Shown: positions 12,087 through 22,810 of the stretch, piece by piece
Layout: each line of letters begins with the position of its first letter
How positions within the stretch are numbered: the first letter of the stretch is position 1
Origin: Narthecium ossifragum
Lineage: Eukaryota; Streptophyta; Magnoliopsida; Dioscoreales; Nartheciaceae
Length of the DNA: 64,000 nt
Assembly: GCA_963920575.1 (NCBI GenBank)
Contig: OY986964.1
Location: 30,470,972 to 30,534,971, forward strand
Direction: 5' to 3'
Program-made: the position numbers and the translations under genes
Notes under the pieces: model-generated
Databases searched by the model: none
The model's input: only the letters and a program-made list of their open reading frames with translations
What the model was told of the DNA's origin: nothing

Positions 12087-12313
12087 ATTTTCCTATTATA
12101 ATTCCTATTGGGCTATTATTAATGTATTTCTTTGTTTCGTGTAGCAAGAAAAATGCCAAGTTGTAATAAATAACTACAATTTTTCCATTTTCCTTTTGTG
12201 TAAAAAAAAAAGTGCCACACTCCCCAGGTTTCCGAGTTGGCAAATTATAATTCACTGGAAACAAATTAATCACCTAATGAATTATCTACTCAGAAAAGGA
12301 GGGGAACACCGAG

Positions 12314-13345
12314 TCAGGACTCCGGCGAGTCGAGGAGCAGCTCGCGGAGAACCCGGTCATCCTCGGCATGGTCGTTGCCGGCAATGAAGGGGTGGCGGAG
12401 TAGCTCCTCGGCGGACCACCGCTGTCCAGCGTCCCGTTGCAAACAGCACCCTACGAATCCCCTCAGCTCCTCCGACGCCTCTCCAGGCAACATCGCCGGC
12501 GTTTCCTTCAAGCATATCGCCCACATGAGGGCCGCCCAATCAGGCCTCTCTCCTTCGCCGAGCAATGGGAACTTCCCCATCCTGAGCTCCATTAGTGTTA
12601 AGCCTAAGCTCCAGACGTCCCCCGCGTAGGCGTCGTAGTCCCCGCCGTGCGCTCCCGGGTCGAACCTCTCGGGGCTCATGTAGGCGCACGTACCGACGTA
12701 GGACAGGCACTTTTCAAGGCGGCGGCGGATGATCTTGCCGGACCCGAAGTCGGCGATCCTGATCTCGCCGGCGCCGGTGGCGAGGAGGTTGGGCGGCTTG
12801 AGATCGCGGTGGGCGATGCGGTTCGCGTGGAGGTAGCTGAGGCCGGTGAGGACCTGGCGGGCTACCGAGGCGATGGCGGCCTCTGGGAATGGGCCGCGGC
12901 GGAGGAGGACGGCGTCGAGGGATCCCGCATCGGCGTACTCAAGGAGCAGCGCGTCGCAGGAGGGGGAGGCTATGATGTCGTGGAGGCGGAGGACGGCGGG
13001 GTGGTCGGCGCGGCGGAGGATCTCGATTTCCTCGCAGTGGCCGCGGGCAGCGGCCGCGGAGGGGTGGGGGAGCTTGAGCGCGAAGACGGCGCCGTTGCGG
13101 CGGTGGCGGACCTGGTAGACGGTGCCGCCATTGCCGCTACCGAGGACCCGAAGGCGCTCGAAGTCCGATAGCCCAGGCTCGGCAAAGGCGGAAGCGCCGC
13201 CGCCGGAGGTGGAAGGCTGTGGCTGGGGAAAGGGGAGGCGGAGGCGGAAGCCGCGGAACTCGCCTACGGGTACGACGGCGATGGGTTCCGGCAGTGCGAG
13301 GTCTAGGGTTAGGTTCACTCTACGGTGGCGAACTAGAGCAGCCAT
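12314..13345 (-). CDS. Group-D MAP kinase kinase (MKK7/9/10-like), intronless
   Basis: A 343-residue dual-specificity kinase that would phosphorylate a MAP kinase in a plant stress or developmental cascade. Visible parts: a MAPK docking site near the N-terminus (RHRRVNLTL, 6-14), the glycine loop LGSGNGGTVY (68-77), Lys91 in FALKLPH, HRDLKPPN (179-186), DFG (199-201), SPERFDP (224-230), and a C-lobe ending HPFIAG. All catalytic residues are present. The activation loop is odd: the pattern S/T-x5-S/T has Arg at the first position (209) and Ser215 at the second, whereas AtMKK9 and the neighbouring pseudogene have Ser at both. The start at 13345 matches the family N-terminus (MALVRERR in AtMKK9); the open frame runs further upstream but is low-complexity and contains the TATA-like box. 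Lack of introns and length fit group D. Loss of the loop site recalls MKK10-type proteins, so MKK9-like versus MKK10-like is undecided. Confidence 0.93.
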   Translation of the reverse strand: MAALVRHRRVNLTLDLALPEPIAVVPVGEFRGFRLRLPFPQPQPSTSGGGASAFAEPGLSDFERLRVLGSGNGGTVYQVRHRRNGAVFALKLPHPSAAAARGHCEEIEILRRADHPAVLRLHDIIASPSCDALLLEYADAGSLDAVLLRRGPFPEAAIASVARQVLTGLSYLHANRIAHRDLKPPNLLATGAGEIRIADFGSGKIIRRRLEKCLSYVGTCAYMSPERFDPGAHGGDYDAYAGDVWSLGLTLMELRMGKFPLLGEGERPDWAALMWAICLKETPAMLPGEASEELRGFVGCCLQRDAGQRWSAEELLRHPFIAGNDHAEDDRVLRELLLDSPES

Positions 13346-13409
13346 GAGAGAGATACGATTCTGGCTTAAGGATTTGGAGTTGGGTGGAATTCGGGGATGG
13401 GCTTCTGGG

Positions 13410-13417
13410 TATAAATA
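13410..13417 (-). promoter_or_regulatory. TATA-like box of the MAPKK gene
   Basis: TATTTATA on the minus strand, 65 bp before the ATG at 13345. It is the only TATA-like stretch in the leader and aligns with TATATAAG at 500-507 upstream of the displaced pseudogene. Confidence 0.45.
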
Positions 13418-13500
13418 GATCAGAGAGATACACATACACCAGAGCATAGTATTAGTGGAGATCCGGTCACCGCAGGTGTGAGAACCGTGAAATGAGTGAA

Positions 13501-13501
13501 C

Positions 13502-13534
<33 letters not shown>

Positions 13535-13541
13535 CAGAGAG
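13501..13541. repeat. (GA)n/(GACA)n microsatellite
   Basis: A run of GA units passes into about five GACA units, some 155 bp upstream of the MAPKK start on its promoter side. It accounts for the Ser/Leu/Val-rich in-frame extension of that gene, which I reject as coding. Confidence 0.85.
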
Positions 13542-14696
13542 GAAATAGATGCCAAGTTGGAAAGAGGTGAGATTGGTGGAGGGTGAGGGGAATCAGGAGG
13601 CGGGAAGGAAACAGGCGCTTTGGGTGTGTGTTGTTAATTAGTTAACTATAAATGACCTTGATTAGTGACTCGCTTATGTGTGGTTATCTGGGAAGAAGGA
13701 TATAAGGATGATGTAATAATAAGGGTGCCTTTCTCATAAAAAGTTAAAAACAGGCACGACCTTGGAGATCTATTATATAATTCGATCAATTAATATGTCT
13801 GATTTCTGAAGACATTAATATAGAACGAATTGTTTGGAGTTATGTTTAGGATTAAGACGACTCAACTTCCTATGAGCTCCCTACTAGATAAAATCTTGAC
13901 TCGGCTCAAATTAATATCATAAAGCCGTATTACTTAGAGCAATGAAAGGCACACAATGCAATGTTTTTGACGGCATGAACCGGTTTCCCGTAAGCCCACA
14001 AACAGCCGGATAAGATCTTGACTTGATCAAATTGTGTCAATTCTAATATTAAACCCATTTTAATCAACGGAGAAAATTCGAAACAACAGCTCTAATCAAT
14101 TAATAAATTAATGGATAACCTCTACACTTTAATAAATAGGTGGATAACAGTTGACAGAGTGGAGAAGGGATATAATTATGTACTTGACTACGTGTAGTGT
14201 GACGTTATAGGCCTATTATTTTTAATGAAACGTGGCGGCGCACCTTTCATCCATGCGCTATCTCACCATCTCTCACTCCATAGCGCAGGTATGCTTCCAA
14301 ACAAGTTCTTTGGATTGGTGCTAAGCATATCAAAAGGGGTGCTTAGACAAGAGTTTTGGATCTTAAGGTTCTGGAAAATGGAAATGAAATTGATATGAAG
14401 TTTGTGGGAAGTGGCAAAAATTTATGTAGAGAGAAACTAGTTGTCTAATATTTCACCTGGATCTTTAATGTGACTTTTAGAGGCTCTAAAGATAAGAGTT
14501 CAGTAAAACTTTCGTCACAAAATCATTCTCAAAAATCTTCAGTAGTAAGGCTATTCTTAAAAGTGATCAACATGACACATCATTTTTTTAGTTCATTGCA
14601 GTGCTTAGTTTTTACTCTATATGTTTGTTTTATCTTGCTATCTAACTTTTTATTATGTAAGTAACTCCAGCATTCGGGCTCATCTAAACCAACAAA
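13542..14696. other. MAPKK upstream region and intergenic DNA, no gene recognised
   Basis: AT-rich sequence with no supported coding frame. The target-site duplication of the next element begins at 14697. Confidence 0.5.
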
Positions 14697-14955
14697 TAAT
14701 AATAAGGCTTAATTACCTTTTTGATCCATGTAGTTTCCTGAAAATGTTTATGTGGTCCCTATGGTTCTAATTTGGCCAATTTGATCTCTATAGTTTCTAA
14801 TTTTTTCCAATGTGGGCCTTGCCCTCGCCTGCCGTTAGAAATCTAACGGTGCAGTTGTCACGTGAGGTCACGTGACAACTCCCCGTGGCATTAGACTCCT
14901 TTGATTTTTGTTATCCACTTAATTATAGGCGTAATTAAGATATAATCACACTGTA

Positions 14956-15390
14956 CTAACAGAGATTAGGGTAGATAGCGATGGTGAGGCCGGAGCTCTC
15001 ACTGCTGGAAACGACCGATTCGCCGCCAGCTGTGGCGGCAGCACCGCGGTTCTTCTCCGACGGAGGCACCACTTCGACGGGCGCTTGGACGTAGCAGCTC
15101 GACAGCGACACGGCATGGTGTTTGACTCCCATGTTGGTGGAACCGTGCGGAGGGATGCGACCCGGGGCGATGGTGGCGTCGCCCACTCGCGTGTGCCGAT
15201 AGGTGATGGTGGTGTCGCCGCCGTCGTGTTCGAAGGCGGCGGGGTTGGGGTTGTAGACGAGGAGGTCAAGGTCATGGTGATGTCGAGCGAGATGCGGAGG
15301 ATGGGGAGGGAGACGCTGGGGGACACGCCGGTGAGCCGGGCGGAGACGAGGGTGGTGGTGGGGTCCTTGGGGCAGAGCACGGGAGGAATT
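14956..15390 (-). pseudogene. Captured LEA_2 (late embryogenesis abundant group 2 / NHL-like) fragment
   Basis: On the minus strand this reads DPTTTLVSARLTGVSPSVSL, PILRISLDITMT, then after a one-base frame change near 15275 DLLVYNPNPAAFEH, RHTRVGDATIAPGRIP, and ends at a stop at 14956. This is the core of a LEA_2 fold as found in plant NDR1/HIN1-like and related proteins (NPN motif, VG.A.IPPG.IP). The usual N-terminal membrane segment is missing and the frame is broken, so it is a captured, non-functional piece. It lies between Mutator-type inverted repeats, next to the MATE fragment. Confidence 0.75.
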
Positions 15391-15592
15391 TTTGGATGGG
15401 AGCTTGGCACCACGTCAGACGGTGCCGCCCTGCATCCTATCATCCTTCTCCCCAAATCAGAGCCTCCCTGCCCAAAAAAAGCATTGAAGTGGCCAAGCTT
15501 CCATGATCACTTCCATCATCACCGTCGGCTATTGCCGACCACCACAACCACCACCCAAATCTATCTATACAACCTCCTTACGATCATCTCCA

Positions 15593-15850
15593 TTACTTAT
15601 TAGGAACCCTTTGTCCTCTTCGGCAATGCCAGCCATCTAAATCGTCGTCAACTTCCTGCCCCTCAAGGCCTCCACATCCCGATCGGTCCTCACGAGCACC
15701 ACCAACCAGCACTGACACCACGCAAGCCACCTGCACCAACAGCAGCCCATACCACAGCCCGTTGAACCCCACTCTCTGGCTGAAAGCAAGCCCCATCGCG
15801 ACCGACGTGCCTGCCAAGTAAAATGAGAGCAGATTAATCCTGACGCCGGT
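15593..15850 (-). pseudogene. Captured MATE efflux transporter C-terminal fragment
   Basis: The minus-strand frame reads [40 protein letters not shown] and a polar tail. Plant MATE (DETOXIFICATION) proteins end with GAYINLGSYYLVGIPVA..., GLWLGLL..Q..., then RTDW, so this is their eleventh and twelfth membrane segments. Everything upstream of this is missing. It shares strand and element with the LEA_2 fragment, but the two come from unrelated gene families. Confidence 0.72.
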
Positions 15851-16360
15851 GGCCAGCGAGTCGTGGTGGAGGTGGAACCGTAGAGTTATGGGGGAGGGTG
15901 TGAGAGAGAAGGGTGTTGGATGGGTATGTTTGCATTGAATGGTTTCCATGGGTTATGGTCGTTCGACGAATCGAGGAAGAAGAACAGAGAGAGAGGATGA
16001 AGTAAAGGAGAGAGGGAGTGGAGCCGGTCAAATAAGGTCTAGAGCTGGTCAAATACAGTTTGACTCCACGTGGCAACGTTGACCAACGGCATCGTTGGGT
16101 TAACTAACGGTAGGCGAGGGCGGGGCCCACATTGGAAAAAATTAGAAACTACAGGGATCAAATTGGCCAAATTAGAACTATAGGGACCACATAAACATTT
16201 TCAGGAAACTACAGGGACCAAAAAGGTATTTAAGCCTAATAATAATAATAATAAATAATAAAAAGAACTTTCCATTAGGTATGGTCCGTATGGACCATGG
16301 TAGTTGAACTCTCTCATGATAAAGAATATTTGTCCAGTGGCCCAAAATAATTTCCTACTA

Positions 16361-16922
16361 TGGGTTTGTTTGATTGGCTTGAAGTAGAGTTGTTTGAAGT
16401 GACTCCAGCCACTTTGGTTGTTTGGTGGTGTTGAAATGAGATTGAAATCACTGCAAGCCACTTCACCCCCAAGGCAAATTTAGCTTCCACTCTCGGATTT
16501 GACTTCCGGTGATTTTGGCCCGAAGTCGTTGAAGTGACTCGTGGGGAAGTGGCAAATAATATTAATAATATCGTACTGTAATAAAATATTAATATAAGTG
16601 GGTCACACATGTCACGTGTCACCTCGTGATTGGTCCACATCATCCAAAATAGTATTTATTTAATATGTTTTAATTAAAAATTATTAAAATATTAAAATAT
16701 TAATAATTTAATATTAAAATATTATTTTAATATTTTAAATATTAAAATAAAAATTAAATTATTAAAAATTCTTGAAATTGCCCACAGTTGGGGTGACCAT
16801 ATCTCCACTTCAAGCACCAACCAAACACCAGAACTCAGAAAATCTCAGAAAGTCACTCCCAAGAAAATCACTCCAGTGAAGTCACTACACTTCAGCTCAC
16901 TTCTCAACAACCAAACAACCCC
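16361..16922. mobile_element. Foldback/MITE element, superfamily A, copy 1
   Basis: The ends are imperfect inverted repeats: TGGGTTTGTTTGATTGGCTT on the left and the inverse of GGTTGTTTGGTTGTTGAGAA on the right, each followed by GAAGTGACT-type sequence. The AT-rich core has the module TATTAATATAAGTGGGTC ... GTGATTGGTCCACATCATCC. The same module recurs in the elements at 30411 and 50375. Non-coding. Confidence 0.65.
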
Positions 16923-17763
16923 TATATTTTACCATGATGTGGCAGTTGCAAGTCTTTTTATAGGACGGAAGGAAAGGGGATTTTTTTGCCAAATAGACCT
17001 CCACCCTTCACTTTTTGCACTTTAAGACCCCATGTTCTAATTTTTTTGCATAATAGGACCTCAAACAACCATTATTCCAAAACTACCCCTGCCTATACAT
17101 GCCGGTCATCCATGCATGCATGCTACTTGACGCATTAAATGTTGTCCCGTCATGTCGTATTAAATGCATGTTCCGTCACATTAAATGTTTGTCCCGTCGT
17201 ATTAAATGCATGACACAGCTTAACAGCATACATGTGGCGGATATCAACGTGAACATGTTTTTTTTTACATGTTTTTTCTTTCATACCTGGTTATACATGC
17301 GTACATTAGAACATGTATTATTTTGTACGCATGATAGTGTATGCGTTTGGCATTTCTGTGCGTTTGTTCGTACAGGTCTAATAACTATGCGATGTTTACT
17401 CTAAAACACAGGTAAAATCAAAATTCCTTAAAATTGCACGTTGGGAGCTCGAAAGATGAGGAAACCAGGCGACTGAATATCAACGTGAACATGTTGCGGG
17501 GGCAGATGGATGCTGCAAATGCCAAGCTAGATAGGGCTGAAAAGGAAATTGCAGCCATAAAGAGAAAATCGAACATGGAGGCAGGACAGCCCCCAGAACC
17601 ATTCCTCAGGGAAACATCCCCTAACTTAATCACCAAGCGGAGAAGGACCTCCATGGGGCACCCAAGCCAAGAGGAGAAGGACACGTATCAGCCTGAGCAT
17701 GCGGCCACAGATGTAGTGAGAGTGCCGCAATCGAAAGTCACCAAGCATCCCACTGATAACGCG

Positions 17764-19175
17764 TGAAAAGTGCACAAATCGCCCCTTTAACTAGGTCTTG
17801 TTAGCCTCCGAGCAATGCTATTTTGATGGTCTATTGTGCATTTCAGGTATAAGAGCCTTCAACGAAGGTTAGATCAAGTTTGGGGCTAAAACGAAGTGAT
17901 TTTGGCAATCCTGCGTGAAGGAGATCGATCTGCATACTAATGGAGATCGATCTCATTATTCCAGCAAGAAGCGGTCCAGTCGAAGCAAAGGAGATCGATC
18001 TTGGTCGGGCGTATTCCAGATCCAGAGTTCGCAGAACGAAAGAGATCGATCTTCTTCCCTATGGAGATCGATCTCATTTGATGTTGGGAGAAAAATAAAA
18101 GGAAATTGGCTAATCCGAGTTAGGGTTTGTCTTAGGCTATAAATAGCCTTCTTTGGGGGCGTTTTGGCAGCCTTCCATGGCCGAATTTTGTTGATCTTTT
18201 AGGGTTTCTCTTAGTTTCTTTTCCACAAATTAGGTTAGATCTTTGGTGGAAGATCCATGGGTGGAGCGCGACGACAACCTTCATCGACGGATCTCCTTCC
18301 TAAGATGAGTAACTAAACCCTAGCTTTGGGATTCTATGATGTAGTAAAGTTATTTATTAGGGTTTTCTATAGATTATGAGTTGTAAATCATACTTTGATG
18401 GTTGAATGGATTGATTGATATTTTCTTTATATCTATTGGTGTTGATTTATTTGTTAGATGAATGATTTGTTCCTATATGCCCTAGATTTAGGTCTTGTGC
18501 ATGTTAGGGCTTGAGATTAGAGATTCTCATCAAACATCCGTGCTAGGACCATGGATGTGAGGATTTCCTTCTCGTGATTAAAGGCCTTGTAATGCTAGGA
18601 CCATTACACATAATGCTAGAACCATTATGACCGCTTCTTAATCCGTTATTCATCATTATTCGAGATTAGGGGTTTCGTATGTGCTAGAACCACAATGCTA
18701 GTGCCAGAACCACTAGGTTAACTCTAATCCTTGATACATTCTAGTAGGCGATCTCAAGGTGCTAGAACCATCTTGATTATTTACCAATATCCATTCTTGA
18801 TATTATCCCCGACGTCTTCGTTGAGCGGTAGGAATTCTAGCCATTCACCTATCGACTATATGAAATCATCTAAGTTGATTTATCTGCTCTTATCTTAGGA
18901 ATAACTAGTAAGTTCTTTATTATTGATTAGAGTTTCTTGGCATTATCTTATCTATTAGTACTCTTTTCATATTTGTTTAGTTCTAGATAAAAACCCAAAA
19001 GATTGTCTTTTTCCCAACTCCTTGTTAGGAATTATACCTAGTATACGACTTAAACCATTAGTTCCCTGTGGATTCGACTCGGACTCATTGCTATCTACCC
19101 ATAAAGTAGTTAGTTAGTGATTCGGATTATAAATTTGTAATTTTGGCGTTCTTGTTAAGGTAACGACACTTTTCA
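17764..19175 (+). mobile_element. Solo LTR, Athila/Tat-like, 1.41 kb
   Basis: It starts TGAAAAGTGCAC and ends CGACACTTTTCA, flanked by ACGCG (17759-17763) and AGGCG (19176-19180), a 5 bp duplication with one mismatch. Length and 3' end (GATTCGGATTATAAATTTG..., AACGACACTTTTCA) resemble the 1440 bp LTRs at 32821 and 38525 in design but not closely in sequence. The only copy in the window. It carries GATCGATC dyads at 17923-18073. Confidence 0.75.
17923..18073. repeat. GATCGATC dyads in the Athila-like solo LTR
   Basis: Octamers lie at 17923 and 17945 (22 bp apart), 17993 (70 bp after the first), and 18044 and 18066 (22 bp apart), mostly flanked as GAGATCGATCT. The first pair can fold with CAT opposite ATG next to the octamers. 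Confidence 0.85.
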
Positions 19176-19303
19176 AGGCGTGTCACCCACATTGTCTCAG
19201 TTTGAACAGCGACGGCTCGCTGTTAAAGCCAGCAACTATTCTCCGTAGACTGGGTGGCATTGATCTAAACATACCTCTCGAACCATGTCTCATCATATAT
19301 TAA

Positions 19304-20284
19304 GATTTAGCTTAAGCGGTGGAAGAGATAACGATTAACGGACTCACTCCATAGGGGTAAGCTATAGAAGCACGAGTATAATTATAAGACGAGTGTGTAT
19401 GAAATTCTATATATCTCAACTTCTTTTCGCGAGTATCTTTAGGCTACGCACGTGTACAAAAGTTATGAATATGTGTATGAAATTCTATATATCCCACTAC
19501 ATATACATACGTGTACATATACATACGATAGGTGGAATCACAATCATAACAACATATACATACGCGTTAAATAAAAAATACACGTGTAGTGGGACACGTT
19601 TTCGCTCTACACGCATACTTACAATGTTAACTCGTGTTGTAGCAAAAAACTGTAGATAAACACGCGTTCTTTAAAAAAATGCGTATAATCACAAAAGAAA
19701 TACACGTATAGCGCTTTTTAGAGTTAGTTCCCAAAATGGTTAGTTTTTACATTGCACCAAAACACTGCACCATACAGTACACACAAGATAGACGCAACAT
19801 CATGCAGTGGACGGAGCTGGTGCTATACTGGATGTACAGGTGCAACGGGACGAATGGGTGCTCTATAAGTTTTTTTGTTGTCCAAAGGTACCTTACACCT
19901 CGAACAGCTCTGACAGCTCGTCATAGTCGCTACCAGCTACCCAGTCATTCGCAAAATATATTTTCTCATATGGATCATACGTGTCAAAAGCAGGCCCGTC
20001 TTCATAACTGCGTGTACAAGGAGTTCATAAATCAGTACTCATAAATGACCAAAAAATACACGTGTTCAGATTTATATGCATGCATAAACACATGCGTGAG
20101 CTATTAATACATGTGAAAAACCATGGCCGGCAGAGACTTCTAGTGTGGGATGTTTTTTTATTTATTTATTCTATCTACTCAAAAACCAATAGAATGATGC
20201 CTTGTGTAAGGGGGTTATGATGGATGTCACATGCATGAGGAGACGTTGGATTAAAAATTGAATGGCCATGCCATGTCATGTGAG
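19304..20284. other. Right interior of the MULE-like element, no gene recognised
   Basis: Rich in CACGTGTA/TACACGTG and ACGCGT words. GTGTATGAAATTCTATATAT occurs twice (near 19396 and 19471). Open frames here are short and not protein-like. Confidence 0.4.
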
Positions 20285-20417
20285 ATCATGTGAGGGCAAG
20301 GGTAGAAATGGAATAAAGGAATGTAGGATCTTATTTTGCAAACAAATAAAGCATGGGGTCTTATAGTGTCAAAAATGAAGACTCGAGTCATTTTGACAAA
20401 AAAAATCCGAAGGAAAG

Positions 20418-22530
20418 GTATAGACAAGATTATGAAACTTGTATGTTGACACAGGATAAAGGTAGCCTAGGAGGTGATATGAATCTGGCCCAATGTTTCT
20501 TAAAAGCCTTAACTTCTTTTGGTCCCCAGATGGGCCTTCTGAGTTTGATAACCATCCAAGCAACATTTATATGCTACTCTGGAAGAGGAGGTGGCTTCTA
20601 GTGGAATGCCTAAATGCCAGACAGTTGGCGAATGGGCAGCATCAATAATGTACAATGTGACAGTCTTTTGGGACACTTGCCAATAAACAATTGTCTTGAT
20701 TGCCCCCATTTTCATCCTTACACCTCCCGACCTTCACCACCTTCGCCACCGCCATCACCAGTGGCGGGTGGTGACGACGGCACGAACGTTGGTGGGAGTG
20801 CAGTCACCTGTGACGAAAAAGGGGGCCACGGGTGTGGTCACCGGCAACGAGTCCCGGAGAAGGAGGTTGGTGGTGATGGAGGAGAAGATGATGGTGTTAG
20901 AGTGGTATGGGGGCGACGGTGGAGGAAGAGGAGGTGAAGAGATGTGTAATGATGAAGATGGAGGCATTTAAGTCAATTGTTTAATAAATTTTATAAAAAT
21001 TAAAATAGGTGAGTGTACTTAGTAATATATGAGGTGTATTTAAGAATCAACCCTTTATCTAACATGGACCCTTGTTGAAAGCCACGCTAAGTTCTAAAGC
21101 CTGCATGATGGGTTCCAAAATCTAACCATTGATGATTGGGGCTCAACCAGACAACCACCATAGTGTATCCCACCACAACCTACACAGCAATAAGAAAGTA
21201 GATAATATAAAAGGGGATTTTTCTTTCTTTTATGGCCACTGTCATGTTTCCTGCTCTCTTGGTGTTCATATGAATAAGAATAATGGCCTCCTTAACATGG
21301 TAGTTTTATTCTGAAGAAAAAAATGTCAAATAATTCCATAGAAGATGATTCTCTTCATTATATGGACGAGAATTGGCCACGGACAACCAAGAGAGAATTC
21401 AAAATCAGTAATACACTGCCAGGAATGGGTTACCTGTCCTCATTAGCCTGCTCTTACACATTGCTGTATTCACTGCGGCTCTCTCGCCGAAGAGTCTGCT
21501 CTCTTGCTCTCATCACCCGCAAAACAAACCAACACATCTCACAACACACATTCTTAAACCCGTCGCCATTTTAGCTAACCATTTAAGCAATATCTCGCAT
21601 TAACCTAGCAGAATTTGTTCTTGAACCATTTAAGCTACATGTTTCATGCTGGTGAGCTTCACCAAAAAATGGAGGGCAAAGGATGGCTCCGCCACTGGAG
21701 ATAGTGCAGCAAGTTCGTTACAAAGGTTGGTAGCCAGCATCAAGATGCATTTGGGATCTATCTGCTGCTTGATAGCCTACATGACTTCCTAACATGGCGT
21801 GTGGCAACACAGTTAAGACCAGCTTGGCACCGCTAAGCCTCCAAAAAACCTTTGATGAGTTCTGCACATTCTGTTCTATCGCCTGCAGGGATAGAATGAA
21901 TCTCAGACCTTGTCTGTCATATATCGTCCAAAAGCATAAACGCTGGGCAACACACATGACTCGAGGCCAAAGTTCCTCCATTTGTTTTGAATATGTCCAA
22001 TTGTCTGCAACAAAGTATATCAGCCATTAGTCAACCACATGAAAACCAAATGGCGTAAATAAATAATGATGGGCCAAAAAGGAGCAGCTATTAGTACTCA
22101 GAATAGGTTTTTTTCAGAGAATACAAGAAATGCTTAATGTTCGAGGTGCTTTCCACTCTCTAGTAACTTTGTTGCTTACCTTAGAGAAAGAAATTATATT
22201 AGCAGCTCCTCTCGATGCAGCTAATATGGCATAACTAACACAAAAGTCGTGTGATGTAATACTGGTCGAACTTCCAATTTAAATAGCTCAGTTGTGGACA
22301 AAAGCCAAGAATTAAGCCACATTGAAGTGTGATATGTATCGTTAGGGGTCAAACCAAGATTAAAAAAACTGCAAAAAACTAAGCAAGGATCACGATGTAT
22401 TAGCACATTGAACTATGAGCAATAATAAGACTCTTGTTCATCCCTGTATGGGACCTCAATCTTGTTTCTAAGGACTTCACCCTTTTGGTCTGAGTTCTAA
22501 CATATCAACAAATATAAGTTGAGAAAAAAG
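20418..22530. other. Intergenic, no gene recognised; possible single hAT end
   Basis: No convincing coding sequence. GGCTCCGCCACTG at about 21686 matches the inverse of a hAT terminus (CAGTGGCGGAGCC), but no partner end is visible. A GC-rich patch around 20720-20930 has only low-complexity frames. Confidence 0.4.
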
Positions 22531-22810
22531 ATTTGTGTACATGCCCACGTGGCATGTACATTACACATGGTTGAATTGGTAGTGAGGTACTGATTCAACC
22601 AACTAGTCCATCGGTACCAATGGACTAGATGAAAGATTTGGTACTTCACTACCGATATCTGGTATGTGTATTATCTGGCATGTGTAATACACATACCAGA
22701 TATCAATTACACATACCAGATATCGGTAGTGAGGTACCAATTGATTAATCTAGTCCTAGATGGTTGAATCGGTACCTCATTACCGATTCTAGCTCGTGTG
22801 CATAAGTTAA
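22531..22810. mobile_element. Short palindrome-rich MITE, copy 2
   Basis: Related to 11841-12086: left end ATTTGTGTACATGCCCACG, right end around CGTGTGCATAAGT. The interior repeats CGGTAGTGAGGTACC and its inverse, with TGGTATGTGTAAT-type palindromes near 22660-22730. Non-coding. Confidence 0.6.

Larger units (their letters stand above)
14706..16236. mobile_element. Pack-MULE: Mutator-type element carrying two gene fragments
   Basis: Long terminal inverted repeats of about 150 bp start GGCTTAA(T/A)TACCTTTTTG and include AGTTTCCTGAAAATGTTTAT and TTGGCCAATTTGAT in both arms (14706-14865 and 16085-16236). A 9 bp duplication TAATAATAA flanks it (14697-14705 and 16237-16245), the size typical of Mutator-like elements, although this one is low-complexity. 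No transposase is present. The interior is GC-rich, unlike its ends, and holds a broken LEA_2-type segment and a MATE-type segment, both on the minus strand. Confidence 0.88.
17434..19303 (+). pseudogene. Coiled-coil reading frame of unknown function, split by a solo LTR
   Basis: The left part (17434-17763) encodes 110 residues: a heptad-like helix (INVNMLRGQMDAANAKLDRA, EKEIAAIKRK) and a basic, Pro-rich tail with KRRR. The solo LTR follows directly after the GCG codon. Beyond it, from 19181, the same frame stays open for 40 more residues, including LRRLGGIDLNIPLEP, to a stop at 19301-19303. I do not recognise the family. It may be the end of a captured host gene or of an element-encoded protein. 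No intron signals or upstream exons were identified. Confidence 0.5.
16977..20408. mobile_element. MULE-like element with 9 bp TSD and a host-like reading frame
   Basis: The ends GGGATTTTTTTGCC and the inverse of GGATTTTTTTTGTCAAA are parts of about 120 bp inverted repeats that also share AAGACCCCATG and a TACCC(C)TGCC end (16977-17095 and 20285-20408). A non-repetitive 9 bp duplication GAAGGAAAG flanks it (16968-16976 and 20409-20417). No transposase is recognisable. It contains a plus-strand reading frame interrupted by a solo LTR. Near 17130-17210 a unit ending TATTAAATGCATG is repeated. Confidence 0.85.

Noticed and set aside
13346..13555. In-frame N-terminal extension of the MAPKK (start at 13555)
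   Set aside because: The extension is Ser/Leu microsatellite translation and includes the TATA-like box; the family N-terminus begins at 13345.
20614..20971. 107- and 91-residue open frames
   Set aside because: Gly/Asp/His-rich frames in a short GC patch, open on both strands, without a recognised domain.
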